Shown piece after piece: positions 35,034 to 52,576 of a stretch of DNA of 64,000 nt. Numbering within the stretch: position 1 is the first letter of the stretch; each line of letters begins with the position of its first letter. The stretch covers positions 62,001-126,000 of the forward strand of contig JACRJZ010000021.1 in the NCBI GenBank assembly GCA_016219875.1. The letters run 5' to 3'. This DNA is from Verrucomicrobiota bacterium (GTDB lineage: Bacteria; Verrucomicrobiota; Verrucomicrobiia; Limisphaerales; JACRJZ01). A program made the translations under genes and the position numbers. Below the pieces are notes generated by a model. It saw nothing but the letters and a program-made list of their open reading frames with translations. It ran no database searches and was not told the DNA's origin.

Positions 35034-37424
35034 ATGAGCCGATTCGGAAGCAACTCTCTGTGGCCGCTTCAGTTGGCCTTGAGCGGCCTGTTGACCATCG
35101 CAATCTTTGGCCATAGCCCGGCCGCGACTGGAGCAGCTCGTGCCGGGGAGGTGCGCCCCGCACCCGTCCGCGATTCGGTCGCGGCCCCGGCTGTTACTCC
35201 CCGAGATTTGGGCTTCGAGGAAATCCTCTTCGTGAAGCGCAAGCCCTACTCTTCGGATCACTACTACACGGACATCAACAACGGCACCAGCCCCGATCGG
35301 TTCCTGCCGGACAACGGCATCTACATCTACAACCTCCGCACGCGGTCGGAGCGCGCCGTCGTCACAGCCACGAATCTGCCCGGGGGCACGGGATTCATCG
35401 GGAAGATCAGCCTGTCGTTTGACGCCCGGAAGATCGTCTTCGATTTCCGCCAGGATCCAGGCTCGGGATTTCGGATTTGGGAAGTGGGCATTGACGGCAC
35501 GGGCTTGCGCCAGGTGTCGTTCCCGCCGGGCGACGAGGCGGAAAAGGTGGCGCGGTGGGCCAGGGGCTGGCACACGGATGACATTCATCCCTGCTATCTG
35601 CCGGACGGCCGGATCATCTTCTCCTCGACCCGCAACGAGCACACCGTTCTGTGCGGCGGTTCATCCCACTTGGTGGCTCCCGGTCTGCACCGGATGGATG
35701 CCGACGGAACCCACGTCGAGCAACTCACGAGAAGCCCGGTCAGCGAATTCTGCCCGGTCGTTCTCAATGACGGCCGCGTGATGTATCACCGTTGGGAGTA
35801 TATCGACAAGGGCGCTCGCGTCGCCAAGACCGTCTGGTCCATGAATCCCGACGGGACCAAGCCGCAAGAGCTCTTCGGCCTGGCTGACGACGACACCACC
35901 ATCTACATGTATCCCCAGCCTCTTCCCGGCAGCGACCATCGCTTTGTGTGCGTGGGCACGTGCCACTTTCCGCAGGGCGGCTGCCTTGGATCGATCCTGC
36001 TGGTGGATTTCGGAATGGGCCTTCGCATGCGTGGGCCGGACCCGGATGAAAAGGGTTACGTTCCAGCGGACCCGAAGAACCCTGTGATCAACATCACCCC
36101 GGAAGTTTTCGTCCAACGCCGGACGGAACCGGGGTGGCGTTTCCAGACTCCGGAAGGCAAGTATGTTCAGGACGGCGAGGGCCGGAAAGGTCATCTTTAC
36201 ACCCATCCTTATCCTGTCAGCGACCGGCAGTTCCTGGTTTCGTACAAGGTCAATCCCTCCGATCACTACAAGGAGGTGGCCAATGCCTACGCTCTGTACC
36301 TGATTGACACTGCGGGACGCCACCGTGAAGTTCACGCCGACACCAACCTCTCCTGCTGGCATCCTTTGCCGGTGGTGCCCCGTCCCGTCCCGCCGAACGT
36401 ACAACCGTTTCGAAACCCACAGTACGCCGCGAGCAATCAGGCCGTCTGCGTCGTGGCCAATGTCTATCAAGGCATGGAGGGGGTTGCGCCGGGACAAATC
36501 AAATGGCTCCGCATCAACGAGGCGCTGCCGCGCTACTGGTCCACTGGCCGGCGTTGGAGCCCGTCACTGAGCAGTTCCAGTTGGAAGGCCGCCCTATGGC
36601 CGCGCGTGCAGTGGGGTGTTGTGCCCGTGGAAAAGGACGGCTCGGCCCACTTCCTCGTACCCGCCAATCGCAGCATCTTCTTTCAGGCCTTGGACGATAA
36701 CTTCAGGGAACTCCAGCGCGAGAGGACGTATGTGAATTATGCGCCCGGCGAGGTTCGTTCCTGCACAGGTTGCCACGGACAATCCCACCGCACGGCGGTC
36801 CTGGACACCGCCCCCAACCTGATTGCGCTCAGCCGGTCGCCGAGCGTTCCCCAGGCGCAACCGTGTGATTTGATCGAGAACGGCGGAGACAGCCTCGCTG
36901 GACAGGTCATTCACTACCTCGCCGACATCCAGCCGATCTTCAACGCCAAATGCGTTTCCTGCCACGGCACGACGAATCCGGCCGGCGGGCTGCGGCTGAC
37001 CGGTGAAATCACGGAGTACTACAACACCTCCTACGAGGAACTCGCCCGGAAGCAGTTGGCCGGTCCCATCATTTCCGAATTCACCTCGTTCCTCCAAGGC
37101 GACCAAGGCAACTACAACGGTGCGTATCTGCCGCCGAAGAGTTTGGGATGCTCCACGAGTACGCTGATGGCCCTTTTGACCGAGGCGGCGCATCCGAAGA
37201 ACGCGAACGATGACCATTCCAAGATGCTCACGAAGAGGGAATCGATGATTGTGAGCCGCTGGGTGGACAGCAACTACCAGTTTTACGGCAGCTACTTTGG
37301 CCGCCACCATCCCCAGTGGGTCAATCCAGATCCCGCAGTTCCCACCTACAGTCCGGCCGATTTCCGACGCAAAGCGACCTTCGCGGAGGCGATCAGTTTC
37401 CTGGCTCCGCCGTGGCATCGGTGA
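35034..37424 (+). CDS. HzsA-related dihaem c-type protein
   Basis: About 796 residues with a signal or anchor (LQLALSGLLTIAIFGHSPAA). It is a paralogue of the proteins at 30066-33785 and 56156-58636: EILFVKRKPYSSDHYYTDIN, SLSFDARKIVFDFRQDP, CYLPDGRIIFSSTRNEHTVLC, NDGRVMYHRWEYIDKGA and DKDGS-like VEKDGSAHFLVPANRSIFFQ. Two haem c sites are present: C577-x2-C580-H (SCTGCHGQ) and C640-x2-C643-H (KCVSCHGT). It lacks the third haem, Fn3 and LamG parts of the first paralogue. The ATG at 35034 is chosen over 34980 because the hydrophobic signal follows it. It stands 154 bases ahead of the ECF sigma gene. Confidence 0.85.
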   Translation: MSRFGSNSLWPLQLALSGLLTIAIFGHSPAATGAARAGEVRPAPVRDSVAAPAVTPRDLGFEEILFVKRKPYSSDHYYTDINNGTSPDRFLPDNGIYIYNLRTRSERAVVTATNLPGGTGFIGKISLSFDARKIVFDFRQDPGSGFRIWEVGIDGTGLRQVSFPPGDEAEKVARWARGWHTDDIHPCYLPDGRIIFSSTRNEHTVLCGGSSHLVAPGLHRMDADGTHVEQLTRSPVSEFCPVVLNDGRVMYHRWEYIDKGARVAKTVWSMNPDGTKPQELFGLADDDTTIYMYPQPLPGSDHRFVCVGTCHFPQGGCLGSILLVDFGMGLRMRGPDPDEKGYVPADPKNPVINITPEVFVQRRTEPGWRFQTPEGKYVQDGEGRKGHLYTHPYPVSDRQFLVSYKVNPSDHYKEVANAYALYLIDTAGRHREVHADTNLSCWHPLPVVPRPVPPNVQPFRNPQYAASNQAVCVVANVYQGMEGVAPGQIKWLRINEALPRYWSTGRRWSPSLSSSSWKAALWPRVQWGVVPVEKDGSAHFLVPANRSIFFQALDDNFRELQRERTYVNYAPGEVRSCTGCHGQSHRTAVLDTAPNLIALSRSPSVPQAQPCDLIENGGDSLAGQVIHYLADIQPIFNAKCVSCHGTTNPAGGLRLTGEITEYYNTSYEELARKQLAGPIISEFTSFLQGDQGNYNGAYLPPKSLGCSTSTLMALLTEAAHPKNANDDHSKMLTKRESMIVSRWVDSNYQFYGSYFGRHHPQWVNPDPAVPTYSPADFRRKATFAEAISFLAPPWHR

Positions 37425-37578
37425 TCCCTTTGCCGCCAACTCCTTCGTGGTTTTCCGGCTCCAACCGGTGTTCGCCGCCAAGCAAACGGAGAGATCCGAG
37501 AATACCATCCGCAACCTCATCTTCTGGGAGGATGTCCAAAACTCGCAGTTTGCCGGAAGTATTGGTAGAAATTGACGT

Positions 37579-38130
37579 ATGTCGGCAGATTCACAGCGTC
37601 CATTCGATGATTCAACCGCTGCGCAACAGCGGTTTCTTTCACTCTTCCTGCGCAGTGAACGGGAGGTCTTTCGTTACGTGGCCGTCTTCGTCCCCAATGT
37701 GATGGATGCGGAAGACATTGTGCAACAGACCGCCTTGGCGCTTTGGGAAAAGTTCGACGCCTATGATCCGGCCCAACCCTTCACACCCTGGGCCTGCCGG
37801 TTTGCCTTGAACAAGGCCCGTCAGTGGATCGAGCGGCGTCAACGCTGGCAGGCCCTGCTGGAGCATGGCCTGGCCGAGGAACTGGCGCAACGGCGGCAGG
37901 AGTTGCAGCCCGAGTTTGAACGGCGGCTGATGCACCTGGAGGATTGCCTTGACCAGCTGCCTCCGGGACAACGTTCACTGGTCGAGGGCTATTACTACGA
38001 GCGCACCGACATCGAATCCTTGGCCGGGCGCTCCGGCAGAACCGTGGCCGCAACCTACAAAATGCTGCAACGCATCCGGCAGGCGCTCCAACTCTGCGTG
38101 GAAAGCCATGCGAAACCGGAGGTGGCATGA
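37579..38130 (+). CDS. ECF RNA polymerase sigma factor (Verrucomicrobia/Planctomycete type)
   Basis: A 183-residue sigma-70 factor with only regions 2 and 4. Region 2 is seen as FLRSEREVFRYVAVFVPN, AEDIVQQTALALWEKFDAYD and PFTPWACRFALNKARQWIER; region 4 as CLDQLPPGQRSLVEGYYYE with the helix-turn-helix IESLAGRSGRTVAATYKML. Its stop overlaps the ATG of the FecR/LamG gene by 4 bases (38127-38130), so sigma and likely anti-sigma are coupled. It stands at the head of the xylanase gene series, suggesting it directs transcription of those genes. No target promoter motif could be derived. Confidence 0.93.
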   Translation: MSADSQRPFDDSTAAQQRFLSLFLRSEREVFRYVAVFVPNVMDAEDIVQQTALALWEKFDAYDPAQPFTPWACRFALNKARQWIERRQRWQALLEHGLAEELAQRRQELQPEFERRLMHLEDCLDQLPPGQRSLVEGYYYERTDIESLAGRSGRTVAATYKMLQRIRQALQLCVESHAKPEVA

Positions 38131-39758
38131 CGCTCTCATTTCCGTCTCCTCAGTTTGACGATGCGGTGGCTGCCGTGTGCCACGGCTCAGCCTCCGAGGT
38201 CGAGATGCGCGCCTTGAATGAGTTGCTGAGGAGCGACGCCGGCGCCCGGGACGAGTATTTAATCCGGATCGAGTTGCACAGCCGGTTGGCGTCCGATCGG
38301 GATCTTTTCTCCTCGGCGAGTGATGCGGAGGCAGGTCGTTGTCTCGCTGACATCGGCTTGGGTGACCAACGAACCGTCGTCGCTCTAAACCCGGCAGAGC
38401 GGACGACCCCAAAGAGATTACTTCCCGTGCTGGCGCTGGCAGCTTGCCTTGTCCTCACTGCATTGGGCGTTGGGGGCCTTTGGCTCAGGCAACCTGCGTC
38501 TCGAAATGGAGCCACCAGCACCGCCGTGGCCATGCTGACCCGCGCTGTGGACGCTCGTTGGGGCCAAAGCACCGGTCCGCTGCGGGTCGGCAGTGCCCTG
38601 GAGCCGGGCTGGCTGCGACTGGAATCCGGTCTGGCGCAGGTGGTTTTTTACAGCGGCGCGCGGCTGGTGCTCGAGGGGCCCACAGAACTCCGGCTTGTTT
38701 CCACGAGCGAAGCAATCTGTCCTACCGGGCGAGTGCTTGCGGAGGTGCCGCAGCCAGCGCGCGGCTTCCGTCTGAAAACCGATCAATTCAACGTGGTGGA
38801 TCTCGGGACCGCGTTCGGGATCGATTCCACCCAGGCCCGAACGGAAGTTCACGTGTTCAAGGGGAAGGTGGAGTTGCTGTCTGGAACCGCGGCGAGGCAG
38901 TCACTGGACGAAGGACAGGCCGCGGTGTCGCTAGGAAATGCTCCGCCACGGCTCATGGCCGCACGCGCGGCGGCTTTTGCTTCGCTGTTCGAGTTTCAGC
39001 AACGCTCGCTGGCCTCCGAGGCATTTCGCTATGAGCAATGGCAGTTTGCCAGTGTGCAACTCAACCAGGACCCGTCGCTGGTGGTGCGATTGGATTTCGA
39101 AAACCTCAACGGCATGGACTGGACGCTGCGCAATGCGGCCGAAAAGAACCAATCCGTGCCGGAGGCGACCATGGTCGGCTGCCAGCGCGGGGAAGGCCGG
39201 TGGCGGGAGAAACAGGCCATCGAGTTTCAAAACGTCAACGACCGTGTGCGCATGGCCGTGCCGGGAGAGTTCGAGACCTTGACCCTTGCGGCGTGGGTGC
39301 GCCTCTCGGGACTGGATCGGCAGTTCAATTCGCTGTTCATGTGCGATGGCTTCGAGCCAGGCACCCTTCACTGGCTGATCCGCAACGATGGCGTGCTGGG
39401 CCTGACGGTGTTTGGGCCAGGCTCCGGCAACTTCCAGATTATGGCCAGTCCTCCCGTGCTCACGCTCGACAAGTTCGGAATGTGGATACACTTGGCCGTG
39501 GTCCTCGATGGCAAGACCAGGCACGTGGTCCACTACGTCAATGGAGATCCGGTTTCTCCCCATGCGCTGAAACTCGGTCCGCCTTTTCGGCTCGGCCCGG
39601 CCGAGTTGGGCAACTGGAATGCCCGAAGCGATCCGAATCCCGCTCCTTCCCTGGTCCGAAATCTCAGCGGATCGTTGGATGAATTTGAACTGTTCAGCCG
39701 TGCGCTGAGCGACGCTGAAATCCGCGAACTCTATGCCAAAGGCAAACCCGACCCCTGA
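38127..39758 (+). CDS. FecR-like membrane anti-sigma protein with LamG domain
   Basis: A 543-residue single-pass protein. The cytoplasmic N-terminal 85 residues resemble an anti-sigma helical module (MRALNELLRSDAGARDEYL). A transmembrane helix lies at about 92-112 (LLPVLALAACLVLTALGVGGL). Outside the membrane is a FecR domain (LRLESGLAQVVFYSGARLVLEGP, TDQFNVVDLGTAFGID, EVHVFKGKVEL) and then a LamG/concanavalin-like domain (FETLTLAAWVRLSGLDRQFN, WIHLAVVLDGKTRHVVHYVNG). In known systems FecR relays an outside signal to an ECF sigma factor; the LamG part could bind a carbohydrate here, which is inference. It overlaps the sigma gene by 4 bases. Confidence 0.9.
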   Translation: MTLSFPSPQFDDAVAAVCHGSASEVEMRALNELLRSDAGARDEYLIRIELHSRLASDRDLFSSASDAEAGRCLADIGLGDQRTVVALNPAERTTPKRLLPVLALAACLVLTALGVGGLWLRQPASRNGATSTAVAMLTRAVDARWGQSTGPLRVGSALEPGWLRLESGLAQVVFYSGARLVLEGPTELRLVSTSEAICPTGRVLAEVPQPARGFRLKTDQFNVVDLGTAFGIDSTQARTEVHVFKGKVELLSGTAARQSLDEGQAAVSLGNAPPRLMAARAAAFASLFEFQQRSLASEAFRYEQWQFASVQLNQDPSLVVRLDFENLNGMDWTLRNAAEKNQSVPEATMVGCQRGEGRWREKQAIEFQNVNDRVRMAVPGEFETLTLAAWVRLSGLDRQFNSLFMCDGFEPGTLHWLIRNDGVLGLTVFGPGSGNFQIMASPPVLTLDKFGMWIHLAVVLDGKTRHVVHYVNGDPVSPHALKLGPPFRLGPAELGNWNARSDPNPAPSLVRNLSGSLDEFELFSRALSDAEIRELYAKGKPDP

Positions 39759-39873
39759 CAAGAAGCACAAACTCCGAGCTCCTCTTTGTGAGAACCAATC
39801 TGCCACTTGCGATAGCGGCCATCAGAATGGACCATAATCCGCCGCTGCCGACGCAGGAAGGACCCCAAACCAC

Positions 39874-42300
39874 ATGCACAAGGCAAGACCCATCGCTCGT
39901 CGCGCCCCACTGAGCGTTCTGCTGCTGTCGCTCGCTTCCTTGGCTCACGCGGACGTGGAGTTTCATGTCTCGCCTGACGGCAATGACGCCAACCCTGGTA
40001 CGCGTGCGCGTCCGTTTGCCTCGCTGCACCATGCCCGGCAAGTCGTCGCCCGGCGCGCGGATCGCTCGCAACCGGTCACGGTCTTTCTGGCCGGCGGCAC
40101 GTACTATCTGGTGGACACATTGGTCTTCCAAGCGGCCGACTCCGGCACCAAGGATGCCCCGATTACTTACGCCGCGCTCCCTGGCCAAACGCCGGTCGTC
40201 AGCGGCGGCCAGAAGCTTCGGCTCACCTGGTCCCCACACAAAGACGGCATCATGCAGGCGGCCGTTCCGCCGGGCACAACCGCCGATCAACTCTTCGTCA
40301 ACGGCCAGCGCCAGCACATGGCTCGTTATCCCAACTACGACCCCAAGGCCGCGCAGTTCAACGGCTCGGCCGCCGATGCTTTTGGCGCCGCCCGTGCCGC
40401 GCGCTGGGCGGACCCGGTTGGCGGTTTCATGCATGCGATGCACTCCGCACTTTGGGGCGACATGCATTATCTAATCACTGGCAAAGACCCCGATGGCAAC
40501 CTGACCTACGTCGGCGGCTGGCAGAACAACCGACGAAGCCAGCCTCACCGCCAATTCCGGTTCGTCGAAAACATCTTCGAGGAACTGGATGCCCCCGGCG
40601 AGTGGTTCATCCACGCGAAAACCGCAACGCTTTATTTTTATCCTCCCGCGGATCTGAAGCTCGGCGCCGCCACGGTGGAAATCGTCCGCCTCCGCCACTT
40701 GGTTGAATTCCGCGGCACCCAGACCGCCCCGGTCCGTTTCGTCACGCTTCGGGGAATCACCTTCCGCCACGCCGCCCGCACGTTCATGGACAACAGGGAA
40801 CCGCTGCTGCGGAGCGACTGGACCACGTATCGCGGCGGGGCCATCCTCTTCAACGGCGCGGAAGATTGCACGATCCAGGACGCGACGATTGACCAAGTCG
40901 GCGGCAATGCCATTTTCGTCAACCAATACAACCGGCGGATTGCGGTGAAGGACTCCATCATCTCCGAGGCCGGCGCAAACGGGGTCGCTTTCGTCGGCAG
41001 CCCCGAGGCGGTTCGCAGCCCGCTGTTCGAGTACGGCCAAACCCTGCCTGTGGACAAGATTGATCGCACGCCCGGCCCGAAGACGGAGGACTACCCCGCC
41101 GACTGCCTTGTGGATGATTGCCTGCTGTATCGCACGGGCCGATTCGAGAAGCAGACGGCGCCCATACAGGTGTCCATGGCGATGTCCATTACCGTGCGGC
41201 ATTGCTCCATCTACGACGTGCCCCGCACCGGGATCAACATCGGCGACGGCTGCTGGGGCGGTCACACCATCGAGTTCTGTGACGTGTTCGACACCGTCAA
41301 GGAGACCGGCGACCACGGAAGCTTCAATTCCTGGGGCCGCGACCGTTTCTGGCTTCCATCGACCAGCGCCACGAGCACTCGCGTCGCTGCGAATCCGGAC
41401 TTGCCGCTCCTGGATGTCATCAAGCCCATCACGGTGGCCAACTCCCGCTGGCGCTGTGACCACGGCTGGGACATTGACCTGGACGACGGCTCGTCCAATT
41501 ACCGCATCGTGAACAATCTTCTCCTCAATGGCGGCCTGAAGAACCGTGAAGGCTATCATCGTATCGTCGAAAACAACATTATCCTGGGCGAACGGAAAGG
41601 TTCGTTCCACCCGCACGTCTGGTACAACAAAAGCCGCGACGTTTTTCGCAACAACATCGTTTCCACCACCTACAAGCCCATCGGCATGCCGCGTGGGCCG
41701 TGGGGCGAATTCTTCGACCACAACATCCTCCACACCCCCGGCCAAGCGGCCTCTGCGCCTGCATCGGCTCTGCAGAACGCAAGTGGACGCGATGAACACT
41801 CGATTCTCGCCGACCTCTCGTTTGCGAATCCAGCCACGGGCGACTTCCGTCTCAAGGACGGTTCACCGGCACTGGCCCTCGGGTTCAAGAATTTTCCCAT
41901 GGATCAATTCGGCGTCACGAATCCCAAACTGAAGGCCCTGGCGCGCACGCCGTTTGTTTCCGACAACCGCACTGCGCCGCAGTCTGGGTCGGTCGCACGC
42001 GATTCGGGCCCGCGTGATTTTCTGGGCGGCAAGGTCAAGAACGTCGTCGGTCTGGGCGAAGTTTCCGCCTACGGCCTGCCCGGCGAAGTGGGAGCGATCC
42101 TCACCCAGGTTCCGGCCGGCAGCGCCGCCGCCAAAGCCGGACTCAAGGAAGGCGACGTGATTCTGAAATGCCGGGGCGTGGAAGTCCGCAGCGTTGACGG
42201 ACTACTGACAGCCTTCAGCGGCGCCGCCAAAGGAACCAAGGTTATCCTCGAGGTGTGGCGACTTCAGGAGCATGTCTCCGTGGAGGTGAGCGTCGAATGA
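39874..42300 (+). CDS. Secreted right-handed beta-helix protein with C-terminal PDZ domain
   Basis: An 808-residue protein with a signal peptide (LSVLLLSLASLAHA). It opens with the common pectate-lyase-like start FHVSPDGNDANPGTRARPFA, then shows beta-helix coils (HLVEFRGT, VRFVTLRGITFRHAARTF, DCTIQDATIDQVGGNAIFVN, MSITVRHCSIYDVPRTGINIG). The last 90 residues are a PDZ domain (GAILTQVPAGSAAAKAGLKE, GDVILKCRGVEVRSVDGLL). Beta-helix proteins of this sort are polysaccharide lyases, epimerases or binders; catalytic residues cannot be assigned. An AGGAAGGA-like ribosome site precedes the ATG. Its stop overlaps the start of the next gene by 4 bases, so it belongs to the xylanase operon. Confidence 0.85.
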   Translation: MHKARPIARRAPLSVLLLSLASLAHADVEFHVSPDGNDANPGTRARPFASLHHARQVVARRADRSQPVTVFLAGGTYYLVDTLVFQAADSGTKDAPITYAALPGQTPVVSGGQKLRLTWSPHKDGIMQAAVPPGTTADQLFVNGQRQHMARYPNYDPKAAQFNGSAADAFGAARAARWADPVGGFMHAMHSALWGDMHYLITGKDPDGNLTYVGGWQNNRRSQPHRQFRFVENIFEELDAPGEWFIHAKTATLYFYPPADLKLGAATVEIVRLRHLVEFRGTQTAPVRFVTLRGITFRHAARTFMDNREPLLRSDWTTYRGGAILFNGAEDCTIQDATIDQVGGNAIFVNQYNRRIAVKDSIISEAGANGVAFVGSPEAVRSPLFEYGQTLPVDKIDRTPGPKTEDYPADCLVDDCLLYRTGRFEKQTAPIQVSMAMSITVRHCSIYDVPRTGINIGDGCWGGHTIEFCDVFDTVKETGDHGSFNSWGRDRFWLPSTSATSTRVAANPDLPLLDVIKPITVANSRWRCDHGWDIDLDDGSSNYRIVNNLLLNGGLKNREGYHRIVENNIILGERKGSFHPHVWYNKSRDVFRNNIVSTTYKPIGMPRGPWGEFFDHNILHTPGQAASAPASALQNASGRDEHSILADLSFANPATGDFRLKDGSPALALGFKNFPMDQFGVTNPKLKALARTPFVSDNRTAPQSGSVARDSGPRDFLGGKVKNVVGLGEVSAYGLPGEVGAILTQVPAGSAAAKAGLKEGDVILKCRGVEVRSVDGLLTAFSGAAKGTKVILEVWRLQEHVSVEVSVE

Positions 42301-43556
42301 ACCGTTTTTTCAATGGTAGTTCTGCCAGGATACGCGCAAAACATCTTTCATTGATGAAAGCCAACACGAGCATTGGGCAGGCCCGCCTGCGATCTCATTG
42401 GGCGGTGATGGCCGCCACCATCGCGGTCGCGGTTTCAGCGACGGGAGCCGAGCCGGGTTCCGTGCGCTCGTTGCGCGCGGCGGCAGAGGGGACATTCTTG
42501 ATCGGCGTCGGTCTCAGTGACCACATCTCCGCGCGGCCGCAGGATTGGCCGTTGCTTCTATCGCAGTTCAACTGCCTGACCCCGGAGAACTCCCTGAAGC
42601 CCGATCCCGTGCAGCGGGTCGAAGGGCAATTCCGGTTCAGCCAACCCGACGCCTTCGTGGACTTCGCCACGTCCAACCATCTGCAAGTCGTCGGGCATTG
42701 CCTGGTCTGGGCCAAGGACGACCGTACTCCAGCATGGTTTTATCGTGACGGGACCAACGTCGCCAGCGCCAAACTGCTCATGGCTCGAATGAAGACGCAT
42801 ATCGACACGGTAGCAGGACGCTACCGTGGCCGCATTGCCGTGTGGGATGTGGTCAACGAAGCCCTGGATGACGGCACGAATTACCTGCGCAGCTCCGGCT
42901 GGTCTCGGGCCTGTGGTGAAGAGTTCATCGTCAAAGCCTTCGAGTTCGCCCATGCCGCGGATCCTCAGGCCTTTCTCATTTACAATGACTACAACAACGA
43001 ACTGAGGGACAAACACGCCAAGCTCATTCGGCTGGTGCGCTCTCTGCGCGAACGCAAAGCCCCCCTGCACGCCATTGGGCTGCAAGGGCACTACGAGATT
43101 GACCGCATTCCCTTCGCGGACATCGAAGCTACGCTGGTGACCATGCGCGAGCTTGGCCTCAAGGTGGTCGTTTCCGAACTGGACATTGACGTCATTCCGC
43201 GGGGCCGCTGGTGGGCGGATGGCGGCAAACACCGCGAGGATTTGTCGAAGCTGAACCCGTATGCCGACGGGTGTCCGCCGGAAATCCTGCAGCGGCAGGC
43301 CGAACAATACGGGCGACTCTTCCGCCTATTTCGCAAATACTCCGATGTCATCGCGCGCGTCTCGTTCTGGAACCTGCACGACGGGCAGAGTTGGCTGAAT
43401 GGTTTCCCGTGGAGACGTGTCAATCACCCATTGCTCTTCGACCGCGCCGGACGGCCGAAGCGGGCGTTCGACGCGGTCATGGCGGCGTTGCAACAAGCGC
43501 CCCCAACAGGGCAAGCTAAGCGCCTGCTTGAACCGTCAGCGGGCAATGACAGGTGA
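42297..43556 (+). CDS. GH10 endo-1,4-beta-xylanase
   Basis: A 419-residue secreted family-10 xylanase. The acid/base residue is Glu188 in VWDVVNEALDDG and the nucleophile Glu294 in VVVSELDIDV. Other family blocks are LTPENSLKPDPVQ, VVGHCLVWAKDDRTPAWF, FLIYNDYNNE and HAIGLQGHYEID. The ATG at 42297 overlaps the stop of the beta-helix gene (ATGA), which suggests translational coupling; ATG 42354 and an ATG just ahead of the hydrophobic AVMAATIAVAVSATGA are alternatives that would put the signal peptide nearer the terminus. It should cleave xylan backbones outside the cell. A second GH10 gene follows 64 bases on. Confidence 0.93.
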   Translation: MNRFFNGSSARIRAKHLSLMKANTSIGQARLRSHWAVMAATIAVAVSATGAEPGSVRSLRAAAEGTFLIGVGLSDHISARPQDWPLLLSQFNCLTPENSLKPDPVQRVEGQFRFSQPDAFVDFATSNHLQVVGHCLVWAKDDRTPAWFYRDGTNVASAKLLMARMKTHIDTVAGRYRGRIAVWDVVNEALDDGTNYLRSSGWSRACGEEFIVKAFEFAHAADPQAFLIYNDYNNELRDKHAKLIRLVRSLRERKAPLHAIGLQGHYEIDRIPFADIEATLVTMRELGLKVVVSELDIDVIPRGRWWADGGKHREDLSKLNPYADGCPPEILQRQAEQYGRLFRLFRKYSDVIARVSFWNLHDGQSWLNGFPWRRVNHPLLFDRAGRPKRAFDAVMAALQQAPPTGQAKRLLEPSAGNDR

Positions 43557-43620
43557 CACGACCGGTGTCCGGAAATTCTACCTCGATGTTTTGCCGGTGA
43601 TCGACGTGAGACATGTAACC

Positions 43621-51769
<8,149 letters not shown>

Positions 51770-51820
51770 TGATGCCTCGGTCTTGATCTCGCTGGGAGCC
51801 GCCGGCTGCTCCGGACCGCC

Positions 51821-52576
51821 TCAGTGCATCAGCACGCCGCCGCTGACATCCACGGTGGCGCCGGTCATGTAGCTGGCGGCCCCGGAGGCGAGGAACACCA
51901 CCACCCGGGCGATTTCTTCCGGTTGGCCGATCCGGTGCAGGGGAATCCGCGCCAGATACTTTTCTTTCCGCTGTTCCCAAATCTCCGCGACCATCTCGGT
52001 CATCACCATGCCGGGGGCAACCGCGTTCACGGCTATGCCTTCGGGTGCGACTTCGCGGGCGAGGGCGCGGGTCATGGAAATCAGCGCGCCTTTGCTGGCG
52101 TCGTACGGCAGATGGCCAGAGGTGGAACCGAGGAACGCTGCCTGGGAGGAGATGTTCACAATGCGGCCCGTGGCGCGGCGGGCGCGCAGGCGCTGGATGA
52201 ATTGTTGGGAGGCTTGGAACGCGCCGGTGACGTTGACGGCGAAGGTGCGCTCCCATTCTTCGCGCGTGTAACTTTCCAGCGGCCCGCTCGGGCAATGGGC
52301 GGCGTTGTTGATCAACACCTCCACCGGGCCAAACGCCTGCTCCAACTGATCGAACATCGGCGCGATGTCCGCTTCGTTGCCGATGTCACCTTGAATCGGC
52401 GCGGCCTGGCCGCAGCCGATCTCGCCGGCCAGCGTTTCCGCTTGTTCGCGGCTTTGGCGGTAGTTGATGCCGACTTTGGCACCCTCGGCTGCAAACATCT
52501 TGCAGATGACGGCACCGATGCCGCGCGCGCCGCCGGTCACGAGCACGACCTTGTTGCGCAGGTTCAGGTCCATCAA
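51821..52576 (-). CDS. Short-chain dehydrogenase/reductase (SDR)
   Basis: A 251-residue classical SDR. The cofactor loop is VTGGARGIGAV, NNA is present in VLINNAAHCPSG, and the catalytic set is Ser in NISSQAAFLGS with Tyr and Lys in YDASKGAL. C-terminal VVVFLASGAASYMTGATVDVSGG is typical. The basic/Asn region after strand 2 (INYRQSREQAE) suggests NADP preference, which is only a guess. It could be a sugar or polyol dehydrogenase or a 3-oxoacyl reductase; context favours sugar. Its start overlaps the stop of the GldA-like gene by 4 bases, so both are translated together as the last two genes of a five-gene operon. Confidence 0.92.
   Translation of the reverse strand: MMDLNLRNKVVLVTGGARGIGAVICKMFAAEGAKVGINYRQSREQAETLAGEIGCGQAAPIQGDIGNEADIAPMFDQLEQAFGPVEVLINNAAHCPSGPLESYTREEWERTFAVNVTGAFQASQQFIQRLRARRATGRIVNISSQAAFLGSTSGHLPYDASKGALISMTRALAREVAPEGIAVNAVAPGMVMTEMVAEIWEQRKEKYLARIPLHRIGQPEEIARVVVFLASGAASYMTGATVDVSGGVLMH

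Noticed and set aside
30066..37424. Hydrazine synthesis or anammox metabolism
   Set aside because: HzsA-related proteins are widespread outside anammox bacteria, and no HzsB, HzsC or hydrazine dehydrogenase partners are seen.
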